A stretch of DNA of 34,076 nt from Ktedonobacteria bacterium (GCA_027307065.1 DAHUXT010000006.1:1-34076); one strand, 5' to 3'; counted from the first letter of the stretch, positions 9,163-18,723 are shown. Made by a program: numbers and translations. The notes: generated by a model from the sequence alone, not told the origin.

Positions 9163-9645
9163 CTAGCGCCACAAGATGTAGCCGCAGCCCTCGGCCCGGC
9201 GTGGCAGCACATTCACTCCGGCAATTTCGAGCGCGGTACGGAGTGAGCGCATGTAATCGTCAACCTTTTCTCCAGAAATGTGGAGCATCGCGCTCAGTCG
9301 CTCACAACTCAAAATCTGTCCCGCGTGCTGCAAAAGCACATGCAGTGTATCGCGTTGCCGAGTGCTCAGCGGCAATGGCTCACCCCGCCACCGAATCGTA
9401 GAGGAATGTCCTTCGAGAGTAAACGCCCCGACTCGAATGGCCCGAAGAGGCGGCAGCTTCGGCAACGTTGGGGCCGCAGCATCAGGATCAATTCCGGGCA
9501 ATATCGAGACGTCTGGCAAAGCTACGTACTCCATGGCGATACCCCTTCCCGCCGTAATCCTTAATGACGGCTTATTCGGGCGTGGCGCCATTGGCACGCC
9601 TTCCGTCTGCTGTTGCTGCGCGTCATAGCGCAGCGGTCTGTTCAT
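9163..9645 (-). CDS. Orphan OmpR/PhoB-type winged-helix DNA-binding protein (no receiver domain)
   Basis: PLSTRQRDTLHVLLQHAGQILSCERLSAMLHISGEKVDDYMRSLRTALE..GCGYIL matches a trans_reg_C wing-helix. ATG at 9645 avoids the overlap with the next gene implied by the 9864 start. Confidence 0.7.
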   Translation of the reverse strand: MNRPLRYDAQQQQTEGVPMAPRPNKPSLRITAGRGIAMEYVALPDVSILPGIDPDAAAPTLPKLPPLRAIRVGAFTLEGHSSTIRWRGEPLPLSTRQRDTLHVLLQHAGQILSCERLSAMLHISGEKVDDYMRSLRTALEIAGVNVLPRRAEGCGYILWR

Positions 9646-9754
9646 GCTCTTACAGCTTGTAGTGTAGATGAAAGACCTAAGCGCAACGTGAAGGTTTCCT
9701 GAAACTAACATAAGAAATTGACGAGTATGCTGCCGCCAGCACAAGAGCGGCTGC

Positions 9755-10897
9755 TTAACCGTTGAGCCAGGTGTCGTCAGGGAAGACGTCACCTTCAAAG
9801 CTCGGATGCCCGTCAAAAGCGTATGCCATTGCTTCGGATGAGTCGGATTCGCCGACGAGTACATTACTCACGCGATTCCACAGGCCGCCAGAACGACCAC
9901 CTTCTACGGTGGGCAGCGGTCGCGTGACAGCAGGCAATGGGCGCGTGACCGCTGGAATCGGACGGGTAATGCTGGTGTTGCGGTGCCAGCCCCGTGGTAT
10001 GAGGCCAGGAACATCGGGCGTGCCGTGAGCGATAACAGGCTCGCCAGTGTCATGCTGTCCCGGCGTCGCATCGCGATGCGTGGGCGGTTGGTCAGCACGC
10101 AACGCCGCGACCGCTCCCGGCGGTGACTTCCAGGGCGACTGATCTGGCAGTGGCGCCGTTTCAGGTGAGGTATATGAGGCACTCCGCGCACTTGTTGGCG
10201 TCGACAGGTCGTCATACGTCCACTCGATGCGAGGGAGCCGTGTTGCGAGCACCGGAAGCGCCTGCATGCCGGGCACAGGCGTCCATATCAGAGCGTCATC
10301 AGGGTCGCGGCGCGATCCGGGCGGCTCAATGTAGCGGACGTCTGACGGCGGCTTCACTCGATGCATCGTGTTGCGAGCCACATCACGGGACGCATCAAGC
10401 CCAACGCTGCCAACGATTGTCGAGGCAGCCATCACGCGCCCGTTGGCCACTGGCCGCGACTTTGGGGCAACCCTGGCGAGTGCCGGGCGGGCAGTCGCTC
10501 TACGCGATGTGCCGCCGGCGGTACGTCGCAGCATTGCGCCCAGGTCGCCAACGTCGCGCTTGGCAAAGACCGCAGCAGCTCGCGCGCCCACCTGCGCATC
10601 GCCTTCCAGATGGCGGATGAATCGAAGGCCACCCTTGAGCAATAGCGCGGCAAGCGTTGTAATCGCCACGGCGTAGCCCAGCGCAAACGCGAGCGCAACG
10701 GCGACCAGGTGCGTAACCGGAGGCGGGGGAAATGAGGCGGTCATATATGCGGAGACGCCCTCAGTCGCGATCAGCGCAGCGAGCGCGGTGAGCAGGCCAA
10801 CGCGCAGAACACGCTGCCAGTAGACCAGCACGACGCCGACAATCTGCCGGAATGCATGGGTTAACGCTTCGGCGTCCATCTGCAGTCTGTCGCTCAT
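9755..10897 (-). CDS. Hypothetical membrane protein with Pro-rich cytoplasmic tail
   Basis: Two hydrophobic segments with ALGYAVAITTLAALLL similar to AFGYAVAATVFIGEIL of the 8261-8830 product; start MSDRLQMD at 10897. Confidence 0.6.
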   Translation of the reverse strand: MSDRLQMDAEALTHAFRQIVGVVLVYWQRVLRVGLLTALAALIATEGVSAYMTASFPPPPVTHLVAVALAFALGYAVAITTLAALLLKGGLRFIRHLEGDAQVGARAAAVFAKRDVGDLGAMLRRTAGGTSRRATARPALARVAPKSRPVANGRVMAASTIVGSVGLDASRDVARNTMHRVKPPSDVRYIEPPGSRRDPDDALIWTPVPGMQALPVLATRLPRIEWTYDDLSTPTSARSASYTSPETAPLPDQSPWKSPPGAVAALRADQPPTHRDATPGQHDTGEPVIAHGTPDVPGLIPRGWHRNTSITRPIPAVTRPLPAVTRPLPTVEGGRSGGLWNRVSNVLVGESDSSEAMAYAFDGHPSFEGDVFPDDTWLNG

Positions 10898-11107
10898 AAC
10901 CACCACTCCCGCTTCGCCCGCTCTTGTGCCACTATCGAGATGCCTCACATTGTATCATGACGAACCACGGCGGCATGGAGAATCGATATAGCCGTAGTTG
11001 CCTGGGTAGCTTCCCACGAGTGCCCGTACATTGGCTTGCCAGGACGCGCTATATTTTCTGTAGCACGAGCGATGCGCAGGTAGGCGTATCGTGTATCAGG
11101 AGGCATC

Positions 11108-12016
11108 ATGCGCGTAGGATTGCAGGTACCGAGTTTTCGATGGTCCGGCGGTCCAGAACAACTGGGGCGGACGTTCGGTGATATTGCGCGGCGAGCTGAG
11201 GACGCGGGATTTCATAGCTTGTGGGTGATGGATCACTTCTTTCAGATTCCGCCGTTGGGTCCTAAAGACCAGGAGATGCTGGAGGGTTGGAGCGCGCTGG
11301 CTTTTGCCGCGGGCAAAACGGAACGGATTCGGCTTGGCACGATGGTGACCGGCGTGACCTACCGGTATCCGGCGCTGCTGGTCAAGACAGCCACCACGCT
11401 CGATGTGCTCTCAGGCGGGCGCGCGTATTTCGGCGTCGGTGCCGCCTGGAACGAGGAAGAGCATCGCGGGCTGGGTGTTCCATTTCCGTCAGTGTCAGAG
11501 CGGTTTGAGCGGCTGGAAGAGTTGCTACAGATTGCGCTCCAGATGTGGTCAGGCGAGGCGAAGCCATATGATGGCCGCTATGCCCACCTGGAAAACGCGC
11601 TCAACGTGCCGAATTCGCTGCAGCGGCCACATCCGCCCATCTTGATTGGCGGGATGGGTGAGCGGAAGACGTTGCGGTTGGTCGCGCAGTACGCCGACGC
11701 GTGCAATTTCTTCGCCGTGCCGCGACCGGGCGTGCTCGAACACAAGCTCGACGTGCTCCGCGAGCATTGCCAGGCATTGGGTCGCCCGTATGACCAGATC
11801 GAAAAGACATCGTTGGGCGCGCCACATATTACCCGGAATGGCGGCGACGGTACCAAGACGCCGAGGGAAGCGATCGAACATTTCCGCTGGCTCGCCAGCC
11901 TCGGCTTCGACCAGGCGATCTTTAGCATGCCCAACGTCAGCGATCCCGAAATCTTCGATCTGCTGGCACGAGAAGTCATCACGGCGGTTCACGAATTGCC
12001 CGTCGCGGGACGCTAA
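11108..12016 (+). CDS. LLM-class flavin/F420-dependent oxidoreductase
   Basis: MRVGLQVPSFRW.., WVMDHFFQIP, GTMVTGVTYRYPALLVKTATTLDVLSGGRAYFGVGAAWNEEEH; AGGAGG RBS. Confidence 0.88.
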   Translation: MRVGLQVPSFRWSGGPEQLGRTFGDIARRAEDAGFHSLWVMDHFFQIPPLGPKDQEMLEGWSALAFAAGKTERIRLGTMVTGVTYRYPALLVKTATTLDVLSGGRAYFGVGAAWNEEEHRGLGVPFPSVSERFERLEELLQIALQMWSGEAKPYDGRYAHLENALNVPNSLQRPHPPILIGGMGERKTLRLVAQYADACNFFAVPRPGVLEHKLDVLREHCQALGRPYDQIEKTSLGAPHITRNGGDGTKTPREAIEHFRWLASLGFDQAIFSMPNVSDPEIFDLLAREVITAVHELPVAGR

Positions 12017-12091
12017 CCTTTCAGCGACTGCCAGCATGGCGTAGGCACAATACCATATGCCACATGCGCATATCACCAGGAGAAGAGTTTC

Positions 12092-12496
12092 ATGGACCTT
12101 CAAGAGAACGTTCGCGCGTTTATCGAGCAGCCGCGCTTTGGTGTGCTGGCGACGATCAACGAGAATGGAACGCCGCAACAGTCGGTCGTCTGGTACGATC
12201 TCGTGGGGAACGATATTCTGATGAATACACGTTTCGACCGGGTGAAGGACAAGAATTTGCGGCGAGATGCGCGTGCGTCGCTGTGCGTGGCGGATGGCTA
12301 TCGCTATGTCACGTTGGAGGGCGAGGTCGAGATCAACGACGACCAGCCGACCGCCCAGGCCGATATTCTCCATCTCGCGATACGCTATGATGGCGAGGAA
12401 AGCGGCAATCAGCAGTCAGCCGAGAAGTTTTCCAGGCAGCAGCGCGTGACCATCACCTTGAAGGTGAGCAAAGTGCTCGCCTACGAGTTGGATTAG
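12092..12496 (+). CDS. PPOX-class (split beta-barrel) probable F420-dependent enzyme
   Basis: FIEQPRFGVLATINENGTPQQSVVWYDLVGNDILMNTRFDRVKDKNLRRDARASLCVAD; AGGAGAAG RBS. Confidence 0.85.
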   Translation: MDLQENVRAFIEQPRFGVLATINENGTPQQSVVWYDLVGNDILMNTRFDRVKDKNLRRDARASLCVADGYRYVTLEGEVEINDDQPTAQADILHLAIRYDGEESGNQQSAEKFSRQQRVTITLKVSKVLAYELD

Positions 12497-12527
12497 CGGT
12501 CGGTGGATAGAAAGCGGTACTGCGTAC

Positions 12528-13481
12528 ATGATTCTTGCCCTGGCGGGCGGTGTCGGCGGGGCGAAACTCGCGGACGGCCTGTATCGGTCACTTGCGCCTG
12601 ATGCGTTGACCATCGTGGTCAACACTGGCGATGATTTCGATTTGTACGGGCTGCGCATCTCGCCGGATGCCGATACGGTGCTCTACACGCTTGCTGGCCT
12701 TGCCAACCCAGAGACTGGCTGGGGTATCGCGGGCGATACCTTCGCGACGCTCGACATGTTGCGCCGCTACGGCGAGGATACCTGGTTCATGTTAGGCGAC
12801 CGCGACTTCGCCACCCACATCCAGCGCACTCGCTGGCTGCGCGAGGGCAAGACGCCCACCGAGATAGCAAGCGCGTTCGCGACATTGCTTGGCGTGCGTG
12901 CCCGCCTGCTGCCCATGTGCGATGCGGCAGTCGCCACCCGCGTCAATACACCCGCTGGCGAACTGGCGTTTCAGGATTATTTCGTCCGGCGGCATCACAG
13001 TGATGAGGTATTGGGCGTCCGTTTCGAGGGAATCGCCGATGCCCAGGTAACGCAGACGCTGCGCGACGCGATTGATCAGGCCGAGACAATCGTGTTCTGC
13101 CCGTCGAATCCTATCGTCAGCATCGGCCCGATTCTGGCAGTAGCGGGAGTGCGGGACCTGATACGCCAGGCGCGCGCGCCACGAGTCGCCATCAGCCCCA
13201 TCGTCGGCGGTCAGGCATTGCGCGGGCCAGCGGATCGCATGCTCGCGGGGCTGGGTGATGAGGTATCGGCGTTTGGCGTTGCCCGGCTCTATGCTGACGT
13301 GCTCGACGGCATGATCATCGATAGTGCTGACGCGTCGCTCGCCGGGCGAATTCGCGATGAGCTGCACCTGGATGTTCATGTCACCGATACTGTCATGCGC
13401 ACGCAGTCCGATCGTTTACGGCTCGCCCAGGAGGCGCTGCAATTCGCGCAGCATCGTATCCGAGCGGGGAAATCACTATGA
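12528..13481 (+). CDS. cofD: 2-phospho-L-lactate transferase (F420 biosynthesis)
   Basis: LALAGGVGGAKLADGLYR, NTGDDFDLYGLRISPDADTVLYTLAG, FMLGDRDFATHIQRTRWLREGKTPTE, PSNPIVSIGPILAVAG. Confidence 0.95.
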   Translation: MILALAGGVGGAKLADGLYRSLAPDALTIVVNTGDDFDLYGLRISPDADTVLYTLAGLANPETGWGIAGDTFATLDMLRRYGEDTWFMLGDRDFATHIQRTRWLREGKTPTEIASAFATLLGVRARLLPMCDAAVATRVNTPAGELAFQDYFVRRHHSDEVLGVRFEGIADAQVTQTLRDAIDQAETIVFCPSNPIVSIGPILAVAGVRDLIRQARAPRVAISPIVGGQALRGPADRMLAGLGDEVSAFGVARLYADVLDGMIIDSADASLAGRIRDELHLDVHVTDTVMRTQSDRLRLAQEALQFAQHRIRAGKSL

Positions 13482-14134
13482 AGCTCGCCGCTATCGTACC
13501 GCTCAATCGCCGATCTCAGGCGAAGACCCGGCTGGCGGGCGCTCTCGCCTCCAGCGATCGGGCAAATCTCGCGTTGTGGCTGGCGCAGCGAGTGATTGCG
13601 GCGCTGCGGGATGCGCAGGTTGTTGATGGTGGTATTGGGGTCATTAGTCCGGATGACGAGGTCTTGCGCTGGGCGTGGCGGAGCGGCGCGACGGCTGTGC
13701 GCCAGCACTGCGGCGGGTTGAATGATGCCGTCGCACTGGGGAGAGACTGGGCCTTGGCGCGCGGCGCCGATGCGCTGATGGTCGTGCTGGGCGACCTGCC
13801 GTTACTTGCCGCTGCCGACGTGCGCGCTCTGGCGGCTGCTGCGACCGAGATGCCTTCGCCGCCCTCCATCACGATTGCGCCTGATCGCGCGGGCCGCGGC
13901 ACCAACATTCTCGTGGTTCGGCCACCGGCGGCGATGCCATTCGCATTTGGTGAAGATAGCCTCTCGCGCCACGTCGCGCTCGCCCGCGAACTGGGCATCG
14001 AGCCACGTATCATCCAGTTGCCGGGGGTGGCATTCGATGTCGACACGCCTGAAGATGTGCGGGAGCTGGCAACACGTGGCCTATGGCAGCCGCCCCACTT
14101 CGAGCGTGACCTCTTCGCGGGAGAAGCGTCATGA
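13478..14134 (+). CDS. cofC: 2-phospho-L-lactate guanylyltransferase-type enzyme (F420 biosynthesis)
   Basis: AAIVPLNRRSQAKTRLAGAL..VVLGDLPLLAAADV..IAPDRAGRGTNILVVRPP..FDVDTPEDV; 4-nt overlap with cofD. Confidence 0.92.
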   Translation: MKLAAIVPLNRRSQAKTRLAGALASSDRANLALWLAQRVIAALRDAQVVDGGIGVISPDDEVLRWAWRSGATAVRQHCGGLNDAVALGRDWALARGADALMVVLGDLPLLAAADVRALAAAATEMPSPPSITIAPDRAGRGTNILVVRPPAAMPFAFGEDSLSRHVALARELGIEPRIIQLPGVAFDVDTPEDVRELATRGLWQPPHFERDLFAGEAS

Positions 14135-14901
14135 CATTCGCACCAGAGATTCGTCTGATTGGCCTGAGCGCCTTCCCGGAGGTGACTCCCGGCATGAATC
14201 TCGCCGAATTGGCGCGCGCCGCCATTCGTGATGCGGGCGAGGAATTGCGCGACGGCGATGTGCTGGTCGTGACGCATAAAATTGTGGCAAAGGCCGAGGG
14301 CAGACTGGTGGACCTGAGCACCGTCGAGCCATCCGATTTCGCGCGGCGATGGGCCGCCGCGTGGGGGAAAGACCCGCGCCACATCGAGGTGGTGCTGCGC
14401 GAGAGCGAGCGCGTCGTACGAATGGATCGCGGCATCCTGATTACCCAGACCCGTCATGGCTTCGTCTGCGCCAACGCGGGCGTCGACGCGTCGAATGTGC
14501 CGGGCGACGAGATGGTCTGTCTGCTGCCACTCGACCCGGATGCTACCGCGCAAACGATGCATCACGCGCTCTCAGAAGCGGCGGGGGCGCATGTGGCGGT
14601 CATTATCGCCGATTCGTTCGGGCGCCCCTGGCGCAATGGTATCGTCAATGTGGCCATCGGCGCCGCTGGCCTTGTTCCTCTGATAGACTATCGCGGGCAG
14701 GTGGACGATTTCGGGCGGACGATGCAAGTGAGCGTGTTGGCGGTAGCCGACGAGTTGGCCTCCGCCGCCGAGTTGGTAATGGGCAAGGTCAGCCGCTGCC
14801 CGATGGCGCTGGTTCGCGGCTACCCCTACGTGCGACGCGCCAGTGGTGAATCCTCGGCTCGCGAGCTTCTCATGGATGCCTCGACCGATATGTTCCGCTA
14901 G
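14131..14901 (+). CDS. cofE: Coenzyme F420-0:L-glutamate ligase, stand-alone CofE
   Basis: DVLVVTHKIVAKAEGRLVDLSTVEPS, ITQTRHGFVCANAGVDASNVPGD, IIADSFGRPWRNG; 4-nt overlap with cofC. Confidence 0.94.
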   Translation: MTFAPEIRLIGLSAFPEVTPGMNLAELARAAIRDAGEELRDGDVLVVTHKIVAKAEGRLVDLSTVEPSDFARRWAAAWGKDPRHIEVVLRESERVVRMDRGILITQTRHGFVCANAGVDASNVPGDEMVCLLPLDPDATAQTMHHALSEAAGAHVAVIIADSFGRPWRNGIVNVAIGAAGLVPLIDYRGQVDDFGRTMQVSVLAVADELASAAELVMGKVSRCPMALVRGYPYVRRASGESSARELLMDASTDMFR

Positions 14902-16133
14902 AGCGAGAGGTCCTTGTCGGTCTCACGCTGGGCGAGCAGATCGGTGGCCGCCTCCATCACTTGCTGCGGAGTGATCGCCTTCAGGCAGGCGCGCGAATAG
15001 CAGGTGTTCGGAATCCACGGCGCGTCGTTGCCCAGGTAGCGGAAGCACGGGCTGCATGCCAGGTTCGAGTGGACGACGCGATGCTGATAGCCGGTCTTGC
15101 CGACGGGGTGGAATTCGTTCCAGTCGGACGGCCCGAAGATGCCCACAGCAGGTGTGCCGACTGCCGCCGCCATGTGCATCGGCGCGGAGTCATTGCCGAC
15201 GAAGAGCGTTGCCTCCTCGATCAGCGCGGCAGTCACCTTGAGCGGCGTCGATCCAGCCAGCACCGTCGCACCGTGGGGAATCAGGGCAGCAGTTTTCTCG
15301 GCTAGCGGCTCGTCTACCTTGCCGCCGATCAGCAGCACGTGCGCGTCGAACCGCTCGATCAGCGCGTTGGCGACTTCGGCGAAGCGCTTTGGTGCCCAGC
15401 GCTTGCGGCCATTGAAGCCATCGCCACCCACATGCATCGCGATCAGCAACTTCGTCGGCGCCAGCCCATGCGCCCGCAGCAATCGGCGCGCGGCGGAGCG
15501 GTCCTGCAGGGTAAGGAAGAGTCGTGGCACGCGCTCGTCATCGCTCGTTGGCGGCGCTACCAATGGCGCGATGGTGAGTAAATACTGGTCAATCGTGTGG
15601 CGGGCGCGAAACGCTTGCGAGTGGCCACCGACCAGCCACCACAACGGCGGCATCGGCAGCTTATATTGCTTGCTCGCCAGCCCGGAGACGAACGTCACGA
15701 ACGTGCTGGCCGCCGAGAGGCTGACGACCAGATCGAATTTCTCGCGCTGAGCTTTGATTGCGCGGACGGCCCGCGCGAAGCGTAACAACGTTGGCCCAGT
15801 ACCCTGTGGCACGAGAATCTGGTCTGTGACATCGGGATTGCCTTCGAGGATGCCCGCGTTGCTGGCCGAGACGATGACCGTCAGTGAGGCGCTGGGATAG
15901 CGTCGGCGGAGTGCGGCGAGTGCGGGCGTCGCCAGCAATGTGTCGCCGATCGGGCTGAGCAATGAGACCAGAATACGCCGGGGTTCAGGGGTGTCTGCTC
16001 GCTTGAAAACTCGTCGCGGTGTGCTTGCACGTGTGTTCTGCGGAAGAGCGATTGTCCCATCACGATGATACAGCGTATCCACATCGACCGAACTGAAAGT
16101 ATGACCCGTGTCATCTCCCCACCATGAAGCCAC
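14898..16133 (-). CDS. Glycosyltransferase family 9 (heptosyltransferase-like)
   Basis: RRILVSLLSPIGDTLLATPALAALRRRYP, FVGNDSAPMHMAAAVGTPAVGIFGPSD, CYSRACLKAI; GTG start. Confidence 0.88.
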   Translation of the reverse strand: MASWWGDDTGHTFSSVDVDTLYHRDGTIALPQNTRASTPRRVFKRADTPEPRRILVSLLSPIGDTLLATPALAALRRRYPSASLTVIVSASNAGILEGNPDVTDQILVPQGTGPTLLRFARAVRAIKAQREKFDLVVSLSAASTFVTFVSGLASKQYKLPMPPLWWLVGGHSQAFRARHTIDQYLLTIAPLVAPPTSDDERVPRLFLTLQDRSAARRLLRAHGLAPTKLLIAMHVGGDGFNGRKRWAPKRFAEVANALIERFDAHVLLIGGKVDEPLAEKTAALIPHGATVLAGSTPLKVTAALIEEATLFVGNDSAPMHMAAAVGTPAVGIFGPSDWNEFHPVGKTGYQHRVVHSNLACSPCFRYLGNDAPWIPNTCYSRACLKAITPQQVMEAATDLLAQRETDKDLSL

Positions 16134-16221
16134 ACGCTACCTGCCTTAAATTGACGACGTTGCCGTATGTGTCGCGATATTTTTTCATAAGCATTGCCCG
16201 CAACGCGACCTGCCAGACTAT

Positions 16222-17742
16222 TTATGATGATGCAGATTGCGCTGAGTCGGACCGGCTGCCGATGTAGACGCTCAGCAGGCCGACACTGGCTATTATACCA
16301 GCGAGTACCAGCACCGCGAGTGGCAAACCGAATCCATCGGCGACTCGACCCATAATCAGTACGAACGGGATGGTCGCTCCGTTGAGGATCATTGCCTGTA
16401 CGGCCAGCACCCGGCCTTTGATCCAGTCTGGTGAATGTTCCTGTAGCATGGTTTGTGCCGGGACATTGATAAAGTCCAGTCCAATGCCGATAGCAAACGT
16501 CCACATTAGCATCAGCACGAAGTACACGGGCTGGCCAACAAACGCCTGCACTCCGAAGATTTGACGTGCCGCGGCCCATGTGCCGATGAGCAGTGCCGCG
16601 CTGCCCGCAACCATGATGACGCCATAGGCAATGGTGCGCGCGTAGCCGAGCCGACGCGCAACGTTGGGCGTAATGGCGGAACCGAGAATCAGCCCGGCGC
16701 CAGCAGGCACAAAAACCAGCGCCGCCAGTTCTGCCGGTTTGTGGAAGAACTGCTGTACGAACCCTGGAGCAATCATCGCGATCACCGCGACGAGCGAGCC
16801 GCCGAGCGCGAGCTGAGCCACCGAGATAACCAGCCGCCGATCTTTGCGGATGAAATTGCCGGTCTGCAGGATGCTGACGTAGACGCGCCGCACCTGGCTC
16901 ATATCACTGGACGCGAACAGCACATCCGACGAATCCCGCGCCTGGCGATTGACCCGCATGCGCGCCTTCGGAATCGAGAGAATCAGGCCGACGCAAACCA
17001 TGTAGAGTACGGCGATGACGATAAAGAGCGTTTGTCGCGAGGTAAAGTCTAGCCCGTGAGCTGCGGTGCCGATGCGGAAGGTCGGTATGAGCGCCAGCAT
17101 CAGCGGGCCGAGGATGATGAGTCCGGTGGCCTGGGCAAGTGTGAACGTGATGTTGAAGAGCGAGAGCGCGTGAATGAGTTCGTCGCGACGCACGAGCAAC
17201 GGTATGGCCGCACCTTCGGCTGGCGCGAAAAACTGCCCAACCAGCGCGATGAAGAATGCCAGAATGTAGACGGGAAGCAGCGGGGTGCTATCCACCATGA
17301 GCACGATAGCGAAAATGATACAGGCGATGGCCCGCAGGAAATTGCTCACCCAGAGTACCAGGCGCCGGTCGAACCGATCAACCAGCACGCCAGCGGGCGC
17401 GCCAAACAAGAGCGCGGGCAGGCTGAATGCGACGATGGCGCCAGCGGCCGCTGTGAAGCCACCGGAGCCAGTTTTCTGCGTCACGATGATGAGCGCGTAG
17501 TTGGCCGCGTTCATGATGGTCTGAGAGATCAACTGCGCCAGCCACAATCGCAGAAAGAGACGGTTGCGCATGAGCGTGCGAAATCCACGCGGCGTAGCAC
17601 TCGTCACCGCGAGCGAGGGATCAGTAAGCCCCTGCAGCGGCCCTGTGCGGTGCGGCGTGTACGCCGCTGGCGACGTGTCCGCCTCGTCGCTTATCGGATT
17701 CTGCTCCTCGAGCGGATCATTGCGGCGTCGCGCGTTCGTCAT
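16222..17742 (-). CDS. MFS transporter
   Basis: Multiple TM helices, GAPAGVLVDRFDRRLVLWVSNFLRA motif. Confidence 0.85.
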   Translation of the reverse strand: MTNARRRNDPLEEQNPISDEADTSPAAYTPHRTGPLQGLTDPSLAVTSATPRGFRTLMRNRLFLRLWLAQLISQTIMNAANYALIIVTQKTGSGGFTAAAGAIVAFSLPALLFGAPAGVLVDRFDRRLVLWVSNFLRAIACIIFAIVLMVDSTPLLPVYILAFFIALVGQFFAPAEGAAIPLLVRRDELIHALSLFNITFTLAQATGLIILGPLMLALIPTFRIGTAAHGLDFTSRQTLFIVIAVLYMVCVGLILSIPKARMRVNRQARDSSDVLFASSDMSQVRRVYVSILQTGNFIRKDRRLVISVAQLALGGSLVAVIAMIAPGFVQQFFHKPAELAALVFVPAGAGLILGSAITPNVARRLGYARTIAYGVIMVAGSAALLIGTWAAARQIFGVQAFVGQPVYFVLMLMWTFAIGIGLDFINVPAQTMLQEHSPDWIKGRVLAVQAMILNGATIPFVLIMGRVADGFGLPLAVLVLAGIIASVGLLSVYIGSRSDSAQSASS

Positions 17743-17971
17743 GGTTACCTTCGCTCACTACTTCGTGATCGGTCTGTTCACTACCCCGGCTCAAGATTTG
17801 CTTGATACGGCGCTCCAATTCGCTGCGCGGCAACAACACTCGCCGCCCGCAGCCTTCGCACTTCAGGCCAATATCAGCGCCGAGCCGAACCACGCGCCAA
17901 TCGGTGCTGCCGCAGGGATGAGGCTTGCGCAGCCGCACGCGGTCGTTGAGACCGAGATCGGCATATTTCAT
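17717..17971 (-). CDS. DUF951-like small protein
   Basis: MKYADLGLNDRVRLRKPHPCGSTDWRVVRLGADIGLKCEGCGRRVLLPRSELERRIK; overlaps nadD stop by ATGA and the MFS start by 26 nt. Confidence 0.8.
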   Translation of the reverse strand: MKYADLGLNDRVRLRKPHPCGSTDWRVVRLGADIGLKCEGCGRRVLLPRSELERRIKQILSRGSEQTDHEVVSEGNHDERATPQ

Positions 17972-18723
17972 CGCTTCTTCCCTTTCGATTGGTCCGCGCT
18001 TTGATACAGGCCGCGCGTTTCTATATACGCTGCAACGGCGTCTGGTGTCAGATAACGCACAGGCATCATCTGTGCCACTCGCGCGCGTATCTCGGTGCCA
18101 GAGATGGCGAGTTGCGGCGCTTGTATCAGCGTGAGCTTCTCGCGCACTCCCGGACGCTGCTCGTCGAGCCGCGTCAAATCACTCTCATCCGCGACAACAC
18201 CAGGCCGGTGTACCGCCGCGATTCCGTCACTGCGATCGACGACCCCAGCGGCATTGTGCCATTGGGGCAGATATTCCAGCATATCCCACCCCAATATCAA
18301 CACCATGCGCGTATCGGCGCCCCAGCGCGCTCGTAGCTCGCCCAGCGTATCGATCGTATAGGACGGCCCCGGCCGTTCCAGCTCCACCGTCGAGACGGCA
18401 AAGCGCGCATCAGCCGCGATAGCCCGCTCAACCATCGCCAGCCGATCCGCCGCCGCCGAGATGAGCTTGCCCGCCTTATGCGGCGGCTCGCGTGTCGGCA
18501 CGAACCAGACACGGTCAAGCGCCATCCGGACGTACACCTCCTGCGCAAGCGCAAGGTGGCCCAGGTGTGGCGGGTCGAATGTCCCGCCTAGAATACCATA
18601 CCTCGGCCCAGCATGCACGCCTGTCTGCTGCTCTGGAGTCGCGCGCGAACGCCGACCACGCGTGGACGTGCGGACGCGCGTGTTCTGATTCACCGTAGTG
18701 CGCTCCGCTCTCCAAGTAGACAT
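17968..18723 (-). CDS. nadD: Nicotinate-nucleotide adenylyltransferase
   Basis: YGILGGTFDPPHLGHLALAQEV, WFVPTREPPHK, LILGWDMLEYLPQW, ISGTEIRARV. Confidence 0.92.
   Translation of the reverse strand: MSTWRAERTTVNQNTRVRTSTRGRRSRATPEQQTGVHAGPRYGILGGTFDPPHLGHLALAQEVYVRMALDRVWFVPTREPPHKAGKLISAAADRLAMVERAIAADARFAVSTVELERPGPSYTIDTLGELRARWGADTRMVLILGWDMLEYLPQWHNAAGVVDRSDGIAAVHRPGVVADESDLTRLDEQRPGVREKLTLIQAPQLAISGTEIRARVAQMMPVRYLTPDAVAAYIETRGLYQSADQSKGKKR

Noticed and set aside
9646-9864. Extended N-terminus of the winged-helix ORF (start 9864)
   Set aside because: Would overlap the 3' end of the neighbouring gene by about 110 nt; ATG at 9645 is more plausible
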